From Straminergon stramineum (lineage: Eukaryota; Streptophyta; Bryopsida; Hypnales; Calliergonaceae): DNA of 64,000 nt. Shown here piece after piece: positions 34,166 through 47,460 of the stretch. Below the pieces are notes generated by a model. That model saw nothing but the letters and a program-made list of their open reading frames with translations, was not told where the DNA came from and made no database searches. The DNA lies in the NCBI GenBank assembly GCA_963920665.1, contig OY987271.1, positions 5,459,350-5,523,349 of the forward strand. Reading direction: 5' to 3'. The position numbers were made by a program, and so were the translations under genes. Every line of letters begins with the position of its first letter. Position 1 is the stretch's first letter.

Positions 34166-35748
34166 AGACCTAGACATGGAATGGAACACACTATCTGTGT
34201 TTAGTAGGTAGCACCTTGACGAATAATTTCAAACAATACTAGGTGTTTGTTGAGAGAGTTAGTATATTTCTGCCTTCAAATTGATTCTTTTCTCTGAAAG
34301 TTGCAGTGTTGTCATCTTGCCATCTACATGGCCATGCTACCCGAATCTACATGAACGATTTCACCTTTCATATTCTCCAAACATGCAGAAAAACTGCACA
34401 ATTTTCTATTTTCTACATAGTGGCTGAAATAGTGTCTTCTATCTTAATCCATGGGCATCCTCTCCAGCTTTGGCTTGCACTGTAAACCACTCACGCACAT
34501 GACGTGTTGAGTAGAATGAACTTCTAGTTTTGGGTTCCTGCAGCTTCAAATGAAAGCTTCCTATGGGAATTGAAATAATTGCTGTTTGTTTGAGGATTGC
34601 AGAAACATTCGGCACTTCTTTTCTGAATTAATTGATCGAAACCGAACCTGCTATCCGAGTACGGTACTCTCAGTCGATTAGGACGTTTTTACGTAAATCT
34701 AAACTTGATCCATACTCTTTATGGCGGAGCTTTCTGGTGCTGCCAGCAAGTGGCCGCCGGCCTGACAAAGGGCAGGCATCTACATTCCGCAATTATCACA
34801 CTGAGCACATTTGAATCATTTTAAACCCGGCCTTGCCTAAAGCCTGAACAAGTTCCAAAATAGCATTGCTTTTGAAGTGTTAGAGTTTTACATCATGTCA
34901 ATCTAAAAAAATTGAGTCATTGTACATCTCAAGTACATTTAGTTACTTTAGTTCAAGCACTATAAAATTAATGATTAGGGATAGGTAAAGAGTTAAGTTT
35001 GAGTGCAATTGCTAATAAAGAGTTCTTGTTATGTCTATCTTTGCTAATGCAAGCGCATAAATTTGCTTAGAAGTACTAAAGTTTTGTCTGTTGATCATGA
35101 AAGAAAATCTTGTCAAGAGGAGAGGAAGATTAGAGGTCTTTTGAAAACTTATGCAATATACTCAATATTTGGTAGATAGGAGGCATGCATTTTACTCTTG
35201 CTATGACAGTTTCAAAGCTAAATATTGTGTGATATAGATGTAATTTCATGTTTACTATGAGGCAAATATTTTGATCTCAACAACTTGGATTCTCATGGCA
35301 TTAAAAATCAATGCTCAAGAGTCAAGCGCCGCCTTTGAGCAATTCCAAGGTACATATCTATAAAAATTGTACTCATCTAGTCACAAGAGCACTTCATTTG
35401 TTGCAATTTGGCATTACAATGTAAACACAAATGTTTAGTTTGACTTTAGTTTGTGATTTTGTTTGAATGTTGAAATTCATTAAATGTTTAGCTAAAGTAT
35501 TAACGATTGAAATTACTACAAAGTTCTTGAACTTCTTGTTTTAAGTTTGGTTCTACCTTCTAAATCATTAATAGAACATCAACAATAGAGTGGCTCAGTG
35601 GCGCCAATAGCATTGTGCATGCACCAAAGCAAGGAGGGTTATAACTATGTTTGGTGAGCTTGGTCACATAATCCAACATTCCAAACAACATCTTTCCCTA
35701 ATTGCAAGTAAATTTGAAGAATTCAACTTCATAGGGAGTTCAAGGTAC
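34166..35748. other. Intergenic DNA; ASR 2 3' flank, then AT-rich
   Basis: The first 300 bases are the presumed ASR 2 3' UTR. A fragment of the F4 TTAA element left end (CAAAATAGCATTGCTTTTGA) is at about 34822-34895. No further gene. Confidence 0.45.
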
Positions 35749-36960
35749 ATGAGAGTTTTATGGAGGAATTTGCCTTTGGAAGTGCTTCCACTACACATTT
35801 TTTTGTTGCTTCTGCCTAGTTTGCAAAGCTTGGAACCATCTCATCTCCCAACCTAGGTTTGCATCCCTTCGCATTTGTATGTCTCTCAAACCATCTTCCA
35901 TTCTCATCTCACCAAAATTGGTTAGAAATTTTATAGCATTAGAGAGGACCTCAATCATCAATTGGACCATATTAGATGTAGACAAGAAAAAGTCCTATTA
36001 GCTCTTTAAATCCTTTTTAACAACCCTTGATAGCTTCTTTTGGCATTCAGAATGGTGCAAATACACATTGATAGCAAAGGGAGGGTTCATCTACATTGTG
36101 CACTTAGCAAGTCTTCAAGATCATCACCTCGGTTGCACATAGTTTGCAACCTTGTGGAGAAGAATTTCCCTGAAATTCCAAAGCCTCAAATTTTTTATTC
36201 ATACATTCGTACAATTGTGGTCATGTCAATGGACAATGTGAAGAAAGTTTACAAAATCATCACCATTGTGAAGCGAAGTTACTTGAGTTTCAAACTACAA
36301 GGACCACAAATCTTTCTCTTTGAATCTATAACCTCAAAATGGAAAAAGCTCAAGGAGGATCCTATTTTATATGGGTACCATGTATTGTCAAGCATCTTCA
36401 AGAATGGCATTTTGTACAATTTTCTCGTCAAAGTGATCACTTATGTTCAATTGGAATCTTTGTGGCCAACTTTATATTCATATGATGTAACCACTGACAT
36501 TTGGAGGAAAGTTGATGTGGAGTTACCACCATTGTCCCATCAACAAAACAAAACATTCTTGGTGGTGAGCTTGAATTGTTTGTTCATGGTGGAGTATACT
36601 GGATTTGAAAGACTAGGAAAAAAGCACGTAAGAGAATATGAATTCATTGCCCACATTTTGACAATTTATTGCCATATTTTTTGTGCCATATGCCCTCTTC
36701 ATTTCTTTTTTGCATAGTCATTAGACAAGGTAACAATTAAAAAAAAATCTTTATAGCATAGTTGAATGTATTGATTGCATTTAATGTTACAAATCTTTTA
36801 GCATAGTTAAACTAATTATTGTTAGATTTGAAAAAGACAATATGAAATTTGCCATTGTAATAATATCTGCTTAGATGGTGTCATTGAGCGTTTGGGAGAT
36901 TATGATGGAGAAGAAGGCAACAGTGAAGTTGGGTCATTTGCGGAAATTCTCCAAATATCC
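35749..36960 (+). pseudogene. F-box protein pseudogene, copy 2
   Basis: Starts MRVLWRNLPLEVL at 35749, the beginning of an F-box. It then shifts frame to VCKAWNHLISQPRFASLRIC, completing the F-box C-terminal half. Stops and shifts follow. A 225-codon frame from 36040-36717 then carries the F-box-associated propeller: NLVEKNFPEIPKPQ, LQGPQIFLFESITSKWKKLK, SSIFKNGILYNF, TLYSYDVTTDIWRKVDVELP and VVSLNCLFMVEYTGF. A final piece near 36880-36960 reads VWEIMMEKKATVKLG. Motif order matches the fragment at 4587-5391. Because the F-box and propeller are split by shifts and stops, I call it a pseudogene. F-box proteins are substrate receptors of SCF ubiquitin ligases. Confidence 0.72.
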
Positions 36961-39229
36961 CTATAAGATGGTTTAGAATCATCCCTATTTATCCCTATTT
37001 GTCTACTTGCATACTTCATAGAGTATTGAGCAAATAAACTTCAAGTGCATCTAGAAGTCAATTTGGCACATTGCATAAATAGAGGGGTATTTATTTATGA
37101 TGAGACATTGTTAATTGTACTTAGAAGACAAGAATAGTATGCAAGACCTACTATGTAGACTAGCAATTCTAAAAGGTTAGAAAGACAACAAAGTTGAATA
37201 AATTAAGGAACATAGCTTGCTTATAAGAAAAGTCAATGGAATCAACTGCTCAGGAATCCTTTTCATTTTTATTAAATCCTATGGTTGATCCCCTTCATGG
37301 CCGAATGTAGCAATATGTGCAAACTCCAATACTCCATGGGTTTCATCCATTGAACCCCTTGTAATTAGGTTAAATCCTTACCAAACAACAATAATCACCA
37401 AAAAGCTATTGCAAATTGTTTAGAAAAAGTTAGCCTTGCAAGAAGGCCATGCCAAAATATTTAATCAACACTAGAAGAATCCAAAAAGTCCATAAACCTT
37501 GCTCCATAGTGTAACTAAGGAATTCCACAATTTGATAGAATAGAGTAGAGCCTAAAATTCTAACATTTAGTGAGCTCAGAAAGTCCCATAACTCACTTCC
37601 CACTTCCAAATGCACTTAGATTTCCTGAGTTTGAACCCATCCTCAATGACATTCTAGAATATTTTATACACTTGTCACATCGTCATTGACTCTAACACAA
37701 TGGTCTCACATTCAAACTATTTAACCTTTTGAATATGAGTATCTCCAAAACAACCAAGGTTAAACAAGTTAGAATGTATAATAGGCATATTCATTATGTA
37801 TCCTCTTCCCAATTGCATCCCTATTCAACATCTATCCAACATTTCATCCCATGCACAAAGAGTGACACAATAGACATAGGTACAATGGGTCCATAATGGA
37901 TATGCCTACCTTTATAATTATTAGTTCACTTTCATCCCAACAAGAGCCTCTTCACTAATGCCATCATTCTTCACTAAATTAACAAATGAATCCAAAGTAT
38001 TAAGATCACTTTTGATGGATGTCAACAAATAATGATAATTTAAGGTAGGAAGACTATAGCAATACCTCTTGTAGATTATATCAAAAAAGAGGTGTTTAAA
38101 ATTGCCTATGTAACCCAATTATAAAATGCTTTTTCAAACTCAACACCATCAAATTTTCAAAAGTAACCAATGGAACCTAAAAAGATATTTGAGACAATCC
38201 ATGGGAGTTGAAGCATATGGTTATGACATGAACTTTGAATTTTTATTTTTTGTCATATTGGAGTTAATCATTAAGTGTGTGCAATGAGGGACCAAAAGCT
38301 AGAGTTTGAGAAGAGCACATGACAAAACTCCTCGAAGCACCCTAAACTTGGTCTGATGAGTTTGGTGTTGTGTTTCTTTTATACTATTTTTAGATTAGCC
38401 TTCCTTTGACCCCCCTTCTACAAATTGGGGTTTACCTTATGATTAACTCTATTGTCTCTAAAAATTCTCTATCCAATTGTATTCACTTCCACTTTCATCT
38501 TGCTATGATTTTTTTCCAAAATTCTCAAACCAAATCTGCTTTCATTCCCTTTTAACATCTTAAAGTGATTTTTTTCCCAATTTTTTTTCATAGTCGTTGG
38601 ATACCAGACAAGTCTGTTTTAGGGGAGGAATCCTAGGTGCACAAGATATTCCGAAATGTCATTTTAGAAGTTGTATAGAAATGGTCTAAATGTATTCATA
38701 GCATATTTGTATCAGTAATTCCAACTTTTTTGAGCAATACCACCTACGTAATACAACGTTTCATAAAATTGATAAGTGATCACAGCAATGTAAAATAGAA
38801 AGGAAAATTCAGAATTCCAATCAAGTTTCTGAAAACTAACGATATATTCTATAACAAAATCTGGGTAAAAAATTTGGAAAAGATTTCCATTATAAATTGG
38901 CACCTCGATTTCAGATACAACTTTCAGCACACCAATGGCAATGCTCTTGCGGTTTTGAAATGTAGAATAGAAATACAGTACATCGGCTTTCAAGGACTTC
39001 TCTACTTTGAAAAATAATAGAAAATGGAGATATGGAGAGATTGGAGATTTTCATATCGGTCCGGACAGAATAGAGGCATCCACAAGTGCCAAGTTACAAG
39101 AACAAGTATTGTTTGCAGATGAAACAACAGAATTTGACATTCAAAGGAACACCATTGTGGTGACCTCTAAAAAATACCTAAAAAGAATTGGCCACCACAT
39201 TTGGCGTCCATGAAGAACTAACAAGTCAC
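36961..39229. other. AT-rich intergenic DNA, no assigned gene
   Basis: No long frames until 38712-38993 (minus, 93 codons, contains NGNLFQIFYPDFVIEYIVSF) and 39007-39213 (plus, 68 codons, contains DFHIGPDRIEASTSAKLQEQ). Both have protein-like composition but no family I recognise; they may be decayed gene pieces. Confidence 0.35.
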
Positions 39230-39595
39230 AGCGACTCTCTATTTATCGGCGCAAATGAAAAACAGGTTTCATTGCGAAAGAATGAGTACAGACCAAACCC
39301 TTGACAGGATGAGTACATAAGTTTTACCCCACGGGAGAGGTTGAAAACTCTTTCATTTCAAGATTGCAACATCAAACACAGGTCATTTATACCACAAATT
39401 TCGGCTTCTGAAGAGACCTACAATTGCATAAAGACTGATTGTTGAATAGCAAGTCTATTTACAAGTTAAATTGGGAAGGCACATGAACTAACCACCTGGA
39501 GGATAATAACTTCTGGATACTTCACAGATAACCTGACCAGAAGTAATAACGACTGATAGGACGAAGCTAGACAGTAAAAGAGGTGACTGCAGAAG
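39230..39595 (-). other. Probable 3' UTR and downstream flank of the Atos-like gene
   Basis: Unique, moderate-GC sequence directly downstream of the minus-strand stop at 39596-39598. No open frame of note. The poly(A) site was not determined. Confidence 0.4.
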
Positions 39596-42500
39596 CTAGC
39601 TGCTGTAGTCGAAGTATTTTGGATTCGCAGGTGAATCATACTCAACTTGTAGCTGCAAACACATCCTCAATCAGTACAGGAACCATCCAAGCCGTAACTT
39701 ACATCAATATGACAAAGAATAAAGTGAAACATTAGTATGAAAACAAAGCTAGCCATATTAAAACCTTGCAATTGTAAAGAGTCTAGATTTTCTAGAACAC
39801 CTCTTCGAGGTTAGATTCTCAATTAGTGAAGATTCAACAAGAATGAGGCAGCAAATAGATTATCAGCCCTGTATCAAAGCCGGCAGAAAAAATAGATCAC
39901 ATATTGAAATAAGCATTACAAATCACATTAACAATCTACTTTTCTCTGCAAAGTCAGCATGATGAAAGCATGCATGACCTAGCACAAAAACAAGCACAAA
40001 TCACGACACTGAAGTTTACGGTGGTCAACAAACAATACATAAAGTTCAGAGGCACTCAACTGGTAGCACAAGACCACAGCTGTGCTTACTGAGAAGACAA
40101 ATTACCTGACCCTCATCTGCATCTGCATGCCGCTGCGGGAAGACCACCCGTAGATCCCCATATATGTAGAATCGCCTCTCTTCTTCAGCCTCCGCAGAAG
40201 GACCTAAGCACTTCGGAGATCCCGACCTGGATTGTATGTTGGATATCTTGTCCTTTCCATGGTTCCTAAGGGGTGGGCACATGAACCTCAGATGGAGAGC
40301 ATATTTCAAAACCCCGGGAGTGACTTCACCACCTTTAGAGCCTCCCTTAGAGTGACCATGCCGACCGAGATTCGGCTGCATATTGCTCCTCAACCCAGCT
40401 GCTGTTTGGTCAACATACTTGCTGTCATCTTGAGCAGGATCCTGATCCAAGAGTGCTGTACCACCGGCTTTGGCTTCTAAACTTTTGAACGTAAGAAGAC
40501 CACTGTTTGCAAGAGGCACACCCCGAGCTTGGCATTCAGCTTTTGCGCCGGGTCCATACTTTCCAATTGTGTCTGTGTCAGATCGCATCCGGTTGCAACC
40601 CACACCAGAACTGGTCCTGTTTTTTGGAGGCTCAGCTTCAGCCATAACCAGGTCATCAGCTCCAGGACAAACTTGCGAGCCACTTTCTCTACCTTTGAAC
40701 CTGTACAAATCTACAGAAGCTCCTGAGGAGCTCATTGAACTACTAAAGTTGGAAAAGCTACACCGGCCACCCCGCGATGAAGAATCAGAAAGTCCATTTA
40801 AGCGAGGATCCGGTCTGCTAAATTCTTTTCCAGAAATTGAGTTGTGCGCATCAGATGCTAATGAAACCTTATGCCGAAGAAATGTCTACACAAAGAAAAA
40901 ACAACACCAACTCAAAAAACACATCTTAAAAGCAAATCCTGCCAACACTGTCACTGGCCAGCTCCCTACAACAGGCTTATCACCATCAGTGACGAAGAGA
41001 AAGCATGAGCAATCAGGAAATTATCACTGCATCTTGCAAACATACAGTATCTTACCATCACAGTACCCAATTCAAAAATATAGGCTATCACCTTGTACTA
41101 TATAAGAACTCTCTGGCAATCACCCAGAACATCATAAAAATTCATACCTTTGTACCAGGCGGCATATCTGTCAGGTCGTAGTTACATATGAAGGTATGCA
41201 CAGGGGTCCTTTCTGGATTGCTTAAGACCTACACGCAGCCAAACTTAGATGCAATTAATTTACCACAAATACTTGTAAGTGGTTCAACATTTACAATGCT
41301 GTGTGTACAGCATAGCTATCAAATTAGCTATCAGAAAATTTGAACAGAAATCACATTCCTACACCAAGCACCTAATATCCTAAGAGGTGTGCTACTGTAC
41401 CAATTGAACCCGGCCTTTAACAGGCACTTTAAAGCGCGCTTTGCTGGGACTCCTGCTTGATTTACCACCAAAACAACTCCCGGCCACATCTATGGAGGCG
41501 AAATAAGGAAGTGAACTATCTCCATTCACACACGAGACTGAGAAGGGCAGCTTCTTCATTGGTGGGGACCAACTACCTCCAGTAACACTCAGCAGGGCCA
41601 AAAATCCATCGAGCTTCTGCAGCATTCATCAGAGATGACAGTGTGGTCAAATATCATCTCAAACTCCATGAAATGTGATATAAATAGAAACAATTAAAAT
41701 TTCCCTGCCGATCACTCTAGAAACCACTTAAAAAAGAGGACATGAGCAAGTCAAAACTTACCTGGCTGGCTTTACCAGCCAAGAATCGCCCAGAAAGAAG
41801 AGACTCTTCGAAGGAACCAACCAAGGATCGCCTATTTAGCACACCAATCGACCCTACTGGACTCTTTGGTCCAATTGAAGGTGCAGAAAAAGGTTCAAAT
41901 CCCCAACTGCCTGGTGACCTTGATAGACCTTGGTGCTTTTGTAGATTACCAAATAAATTGACGTGTCTAGAATCATCAAATACGCCGTCTATTCGAGTAT
42001 CAGCAGCTTCCTCTTCGCTTGCAGGCTCACCCCATTTCAAATGGCGCTGAGTAGGAGTGTGCAGTCCATTGACAACAGCAGGGTGGTCTGAATACCGACT
42101 ACTTCTTCCAGAGCCCAAATCCGGGGTGGCTGCTATTGCCGAGGAGGCCCAGCGAGGTCCAAGGGGTGATAACGACAGAGTAGGAGGGCCACCTGAACGT
42201 ACAGTTCGAAGACCCTTGGAAAAATACTCCGGGTTAAGAGACAATCCATGGGCCCTCTCCACATTCACATTAGCTGTTCTTCCTGCAAGCTCTTCAGGCT
42301 TCGGTGTCAACCCTAGGTCAGCACCTTCATTGCGTAAGACAGGACCGTCAGTTTGCACTGCTGGCTGTCGCCCCCTTTCTCGAGATCGAGGTATAGGAAC
42401 CGGCTCGCTGGCGACACTAACGATGTTGCCGACTTTGTAAGGATACACATCAGACGGTAGTTCATAATTATCCACATCCTTCGAGCCTTGATCATCTGAG

Positions 42501-43453
42501 CTGCCATAATCTGCCACACCAGTACTCTGACCAGCAGCCAGCATGCTAGTGAGAGGAGAGAAAGCCTTCTTGCGAATGGTGTTAAGGCCAGCGTCATTGG
42601 CACTGGCCTCTCGACTGCTGCTGGAGAGCGAGAATTCACCAAAAGCACACTGCAGAAACACACATTTCTGGAGTATCAGAAATAATAGAATCAGAATCCG
42701 TTGGAAGTCAAAACAAAAGGTTTCAATCGTTGAGTATTTCGGCCACGAGCTAACATCACAAGTGAAGCAAAGGTCTACACTGCAGAAATTTGGAAGTACA
42801 TTGACCGTGCCACTTTCGTTCTGCCCCGAGACATCAATAATTTAAAACAACAATGGTCATAATTCTCGAAGCTTGCCAGAACCTTCAACTCCATGGCCTC
42901 TTAAAGACCTGAAGAAGAGATATGTTATTCATCTTGTGAGTAAGTCAAGTGGATTCTCGTTGGTGGTACAGAAACATCAGCATGAGCACCACATATACGT
43001 ACTAACCTGTACAGCATCCGCGTTTTCACATGAATGTTTGGAGGCTGTAATGTGAGACGACGTTGACGTCTGTGATTCAAATCCGACAATAATTGAAGTA
43101 GGAACTCCGGTGACGGAAGCACCTTTCTGCGGACGATACAAATTACTTTCAAGAAGATCAGACCGAACAGCTGCTTTACTGCTTGAGTTTGCAAGAGGAA
43201 ACTCCCAGACAGTGCCATCTTCAACATCAATGTGCGAATTCGAACCTCCTTCGGGAATGCCAGTATGATCCCAGAAATCTGTGGACACTCCACTTTTGGA
43301 TGCTTTTCCGTGTGCTGCTGCTACCCCTCGAGCAGGTGAAGCATGATTAACAGCTCCTGGAATCTCCCGGTCAGTAGCAGTAATACTTCGAGCAAAAGCT
43401 TCCCCCGGCCGAATATCAGCTGCTGATTCACTAAATGGCCCAGGCAGACCCAT
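39596..43453 (-). CDS. Atos/FAM214-like protein (DUF4210 and chromosome-segregation-type C-terminal domain)
   Basis: Six coding exons on the minus strand: 43453-43007, 42649-41762, 41616-41401, 41228-41148, 40885-40106 and 39652-39596. All join in phase 0 with GT-AG introns and give 822 aa. After a Ser/Gly/Pro-rich, probably disordered N-terminal half, the conserved Atos block begins at about residue 427 (GSFEESLLSGRFLAGKASQ). It runs on with KLDGFLALLSVTGG, PFSVSC and RVQL|VLSNPERTPVHTF, then YDLTDMPPGTK|TFLRHK. Near the C-terminus come GVLKYALHLRFMCPP and RRFYIYGDLRVVFPQRHADA, then DEGQ|LQVEYDSP and PKYFDY. This order is characteristic of the Atos-like and chromosome-segregation domains shared by animals, fungi and plants. 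Animal Atos (Atossa, FAM214A/B) acts as a nuclear transcriptional regulator; plant members are poorly characterised, so a regulatory role is inference. The start is the first ATG of the first coding exon. Confidence 0.87.
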
Positions 43454-45360
43454 GCTTCTCCAACTACGCTGCTAACTTATTGGTTACACAATGCTTTCTT
43501 CAGCTCAAATTCTATAGCTAAGAAATTGTTGCCGAGATGCCTCGGCAACGTGACTTACCTAAACCTTCAGATTCTTGTCAAAGTTGCAGAAAACCCAAAA
43601 ATCAGGGGGATAGATTGATTTGCATTAACCTTCCACCCACCAGCTAGCATATGATGGGAAATCATCCCGAAATCGTGATACCACTCCCAGTTAAACAAAT
43701 TGGATATGACACTGAGACTTTCTGCTGCATTGCAGGTAGTCAGTTAGAAGGATCCATATTGTAGGCTTTCCCAAAGACTGCACATCATCACCGGTATACT
43801 GTGCAATTGTTGCTGATCTCCTCGCACCAACAAACATCTGAGAACATAAACTTGTCTAACTGCCTGCCGCTGTGTTCACATGGTTGAGACTCATAGCATC
43901 ACATCCATGAAAAGAACACACTGGATAGGGGAAGTATTCAGGTCGCTGAATCCTAAGGCCTCTACCCTGTGTTTCCTAAAGTCTTGTTCAGCTAGAGCAA
44001 GACAGTGCACCTCAAGCGAGGATTCCAAGGACCTGAAGCCCGTTTCTAATATAATCAATTCACATATTCTCACACCACTATCCAAGGCAGCTTCCAGGAA
44101 GAATTGGTTTCCCAGACCTTGGACCCTCGTAAGCTCTCCTGAAGATCCATGGGCTCTCCAGATAATGCCTACGCCCTCCTTTCACCACTACCACATTCCC
44201 AGTCTTTCCCTTTCCGTGAAGAAGCCCTAAACACAAGAAGGAACCGAATTAAACAAAAGAATATCGAAAGTCCAGAAAAACCAACACAGACCACAACAGC
44301 ACGAAGTATTTTGATTCCGAAACGTGATCAAAGTCCACCGGATACTCACAACAAACATTCAGTAACCTTATGAAACAAATGATTAGATGCTCAAGAAACA
44401 ATGAAACCACCATTGAAACTGGTACCCATGCTTACCCTACATCCCAAACCTTTCTAGACTGTCACCACTACATCAAAATTCCAATACATACCCGCCCTCA
44501 TTCACCCCAATGTAAAACGCAATAACCTAATCCAATCCCAAACAATCCAGCTGACTCAGCAAATGAAACTGCAGAAGCAATAACCACCCAATTTCAAACC
44601 AAGAATCAAATGAGTATTACCGAGGAGAAAGACGACGGGGTACAACCTTGCGAGCTCCAAGCAAGCTGTTCCTGCATCTCCCGAGCTCGCCACGCCATAA
44701 CCCCGAACCCTAACATTCAATCATTCACAAACCCCACGCAAGAAAACAGAAATTCCTCCTTGCGTTCCGTAACGAGAACAAATCTTCAGACTCGGGTGAT
44801 TCCCAAATTCCTCAATCGCATGCACCAATCTGGCCTTTCCGATGCGCTGCCTTTGAACGCTGCCACCTCCGAATTCGCTCCAACTGCAACCCAATTTGCG
44901 CAATTGGAGACGATTTCCGAAATTCAGCGCCACAAGCGAGGGCTCCAATTGAGGAATCTGCTGCAATGGGATGCGGCGAACTCGCAGCGGGCATCGAACG
45001 TCGCGTGTAGGACCGATCGCTTGCAGCGCAATACGTGAGACAGCTGCCCTGCGCAGGCTTTGTAGGGACGAGTGGCTTGGATAGCATTCCACCGGCCGAC
45101 CGATGGACGGACGTCTTCTTGGAAGGAGACCGTTGGTCGGGGGAGCTGATTCCCGTTCTCGAGGGTTCGACACAGTAATCGGTCTTGGGTTCGAACCGTG
45201 CAGCGCTGATTGAAGTTGATATTACCGTGGATTGGTGTGGTGTCCCACTGCCGTGTTGTGGCCTCTGAGGTTCTATTTCTTTGGCCATTCTCTGCCACAT
45301 GTCAAAAAAGCACCCCCTTGCATTGTCATATGCCTTACGATATAAAGTAGACAAAGCCTA
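43454..45360 (-). promoter_or_regulatory. Leader and promoter of the Atos-like gene
   Basis: A TATA-like box on the minus strand (CTTTATATCG, about 45337-45347) precedes a GC-rich leader. A probable leader exon ends at 44621 (CTCCTCG, then GTAATACTCA). A second candidate donor is at 43559 (GGTTTAG, then GTAAGTCACG), and an acceptor before the start codon may be TTAGCAG at about 43467-43473. Exon borders are inferred. The leader contains overlapping open frames, the longest 180 codons (45354-44812, minus). Their products resemble nothing known to me, so they are more likely upstream frames or chance than a second gene. A 9-bp perfect stem, GTTGCCGAG-ATGC-CTCGGCAAC, is at 43528-43549. Confidence 0.5.
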
Positions 45361-46912
45361 TCACTACCCTGATTTGCAATCTGGGTATCTCAGGGCCAAC
45401 TCCAAGAGGGGCACATGTTTTTCAGAGGTGTGCACTTGTTTCACAAAACAAACCCAAGTGGAGTAATAAATTTTCAATTAAAATTGTAATTTCTGTGAAC
45501 TTTTGAAGTAGTCTACCCTAAAATTACAAAACCTCACATAGAGTGGAGTCATAAATGTCCCATAAACAAACCATAATCACTTTTTCATGTATCTAATGAC
45601 ACTTAAGTACTCACCATTAAAGGATTGACACATCACCCTTTGTTGGCATTAATGTAGTGATTTTGTTAGAAAATGAATAGATTTGGATGTTTTTCTAGAC
45701 GGAATGGAGGCCAAAAGTAGGATGACAAAAGTGGGTAGTGAATGGAAATGAGTTTGTCTATCTCATGAACTTCAATATTGCAATAAATGTGACTTTCATA
45801 TGAACTTCACATGATTTGAAAGTTCTTTACATGTTGTATTTTGTGTAGGTACTTAGGTGAAACAATCTAAAATTATCCATTGAACCCTTTTAAGGACGAT
45901 GCAACCAAAAAGTGTCCAATGGATGACTTTCTATGTCACTGTAGAAATGAAGAATGCACCTATTGGTCTAAAAATTAGATCATTTTGGGGGGACTAACTT
46001 GGTCATAGCCTAGCTTCCTTCCAAGGTTGCAATGATGTGCATATATAGAGTCATAATTATTGTTTTCTTGTAGAAAAAATGGAAATCATGAATTTTCATT
46101 TAAATTTATATATATTTCTTGGTGTTCTTTCAAAGTAAAAAATGATTGCCTACACCAAACTTCTTGTGAAATACACTAAACAAATATTTCTATTACTAGA
46201 ATAAAACATTAGCAAATAGCATTGGTATTGGTATTGAATTTTCTACCTTAGTTGCAAACTCAAATTTCAAACTATTCTACATTCCTCATTGAACTTTGTG
46301 CTTCTTTTGAGAAATTACACCAACATAACAAATGTGACCATTCAATACAACACCTTTTTTGTGCAAGATAAATTCTTGAGATATATAGATAAGCTTGACA
46401 TTTTAGGCAAAGGAAATATGAATAGGTTCTTCTAGAGGTAGAAAAGTTTTATGTTTTGGATGGTACAAACACCCAAAACCAACCAAATAAACCTTTGAAC
46501 TAGACATTCTTGCACATGCTAAATGTACTAACCATACACACAATTGTTTGCTAAAAATATATTTTCAAAACTATGGTACCCCTAAATTTTTCAAGAATGC
46601 ATTTCCTTTGTTTCATCATACAATACCACATTTGTACATACAATTTATTTGATGAGAGTTCTCATTCTTCTTTATTTAAGCGAAACAAACACATTTCAAA
46701 TCCTCTTTTTTATCTCAAAAACTTTGCTTCCTTGAAAATTTTAGTCTTTTGCCATTGTAAAGTGCAATTATATTCATGTTATATTATTCTCTTGCCAACT
46801 TCATGTATACATTTGTAATAATTGCAATCAACTATAGACTCATTCAGAAAATGAAAATCAAGTTGACGGTGCCTTTTCTAGCTTTCCATTTCTAGTTTAA
46901 GGTTAACCCCTA

Positions 46913-47460
46913 AAGGACTAAATGACCGTTGAACATATACAAGTAATCTCATGTAGGTTTGTATGAAGTCATTTTCTAACAGATGTTCTTCAAATTTTGA
47001 CACAAAGTGTGAACATGCATTGCCTAAGTGGGAATATAATTTTTTTTCCTGTTGGGTGCCCAGATCAAAATTCATGTTGCCCTAAACTTTTCTGACAACT
47101 CGAGCAGCATGTGCAAAACACCTCCTCTACTTTTGAAATTTGGCAAGTATGTAACTTACATGATATATGATGCAAATGCAAAAAAAAATAACCATGTGTA
47201 GTGTAAAAATCTCACTGTAGGAGGAGTTAAAGGTTGCTGACCTTGTCAGGCAAGGTCGAAAAAAAAATTTCTCCTAACTTCAAACGTTATGATCTTTCAA
47301 TCTGTACAGTCAAAGATTTCTGAAATTTTTTCCACACATTCCTATAGTAGATTAGTACAAATGTGTATGATTGAATTTTGAAAATAAACTTTTCTTTTTT
47401 CCTTTTTTTCAATTTTTCACAATTTGTGTCTAAAATGTGCCTCGGTCCTTTAGGGGTTAA
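46913..47460. mobile_element. TTAA-type MITE, family F1, copy 2
   Basis: Starts TTAACCCCTAAAGGACTAAA and ends CTCGGTCCTTTAGGGGTTAA; both TTAA sites are intact. 548 bp, non-coding, co-linear with 24185-24771. The flanks TTTAAGG...TACAAAGCATTGAATA match the uninterrupted TTTAAGGTTGATACAAAACA at about 48789-48808 in the sister duplication, where the site reads TTGA, so the insertion is directly demonstrated. Confidence 0.92.

Noticed and set aside
35585..35640. tRNA-like A-box (GTGGCTCAGTGG)
   Set aside because: No B-box at proper spacing and no cloverleaf pairing; likely chance.
41717..42661. 314-codon minus-strand frame as a separate gene
   Set aside because: It is the second coding exon of the Atos-like gene extended into both introns; splice sites at 42649 and 41762 trim it.
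45184..45200. B-box-like GGTTCGAACCC on the minus strand
   Set aside because: No A-box or tRNA fold around it; lies in the leader of the Atos-like gene.
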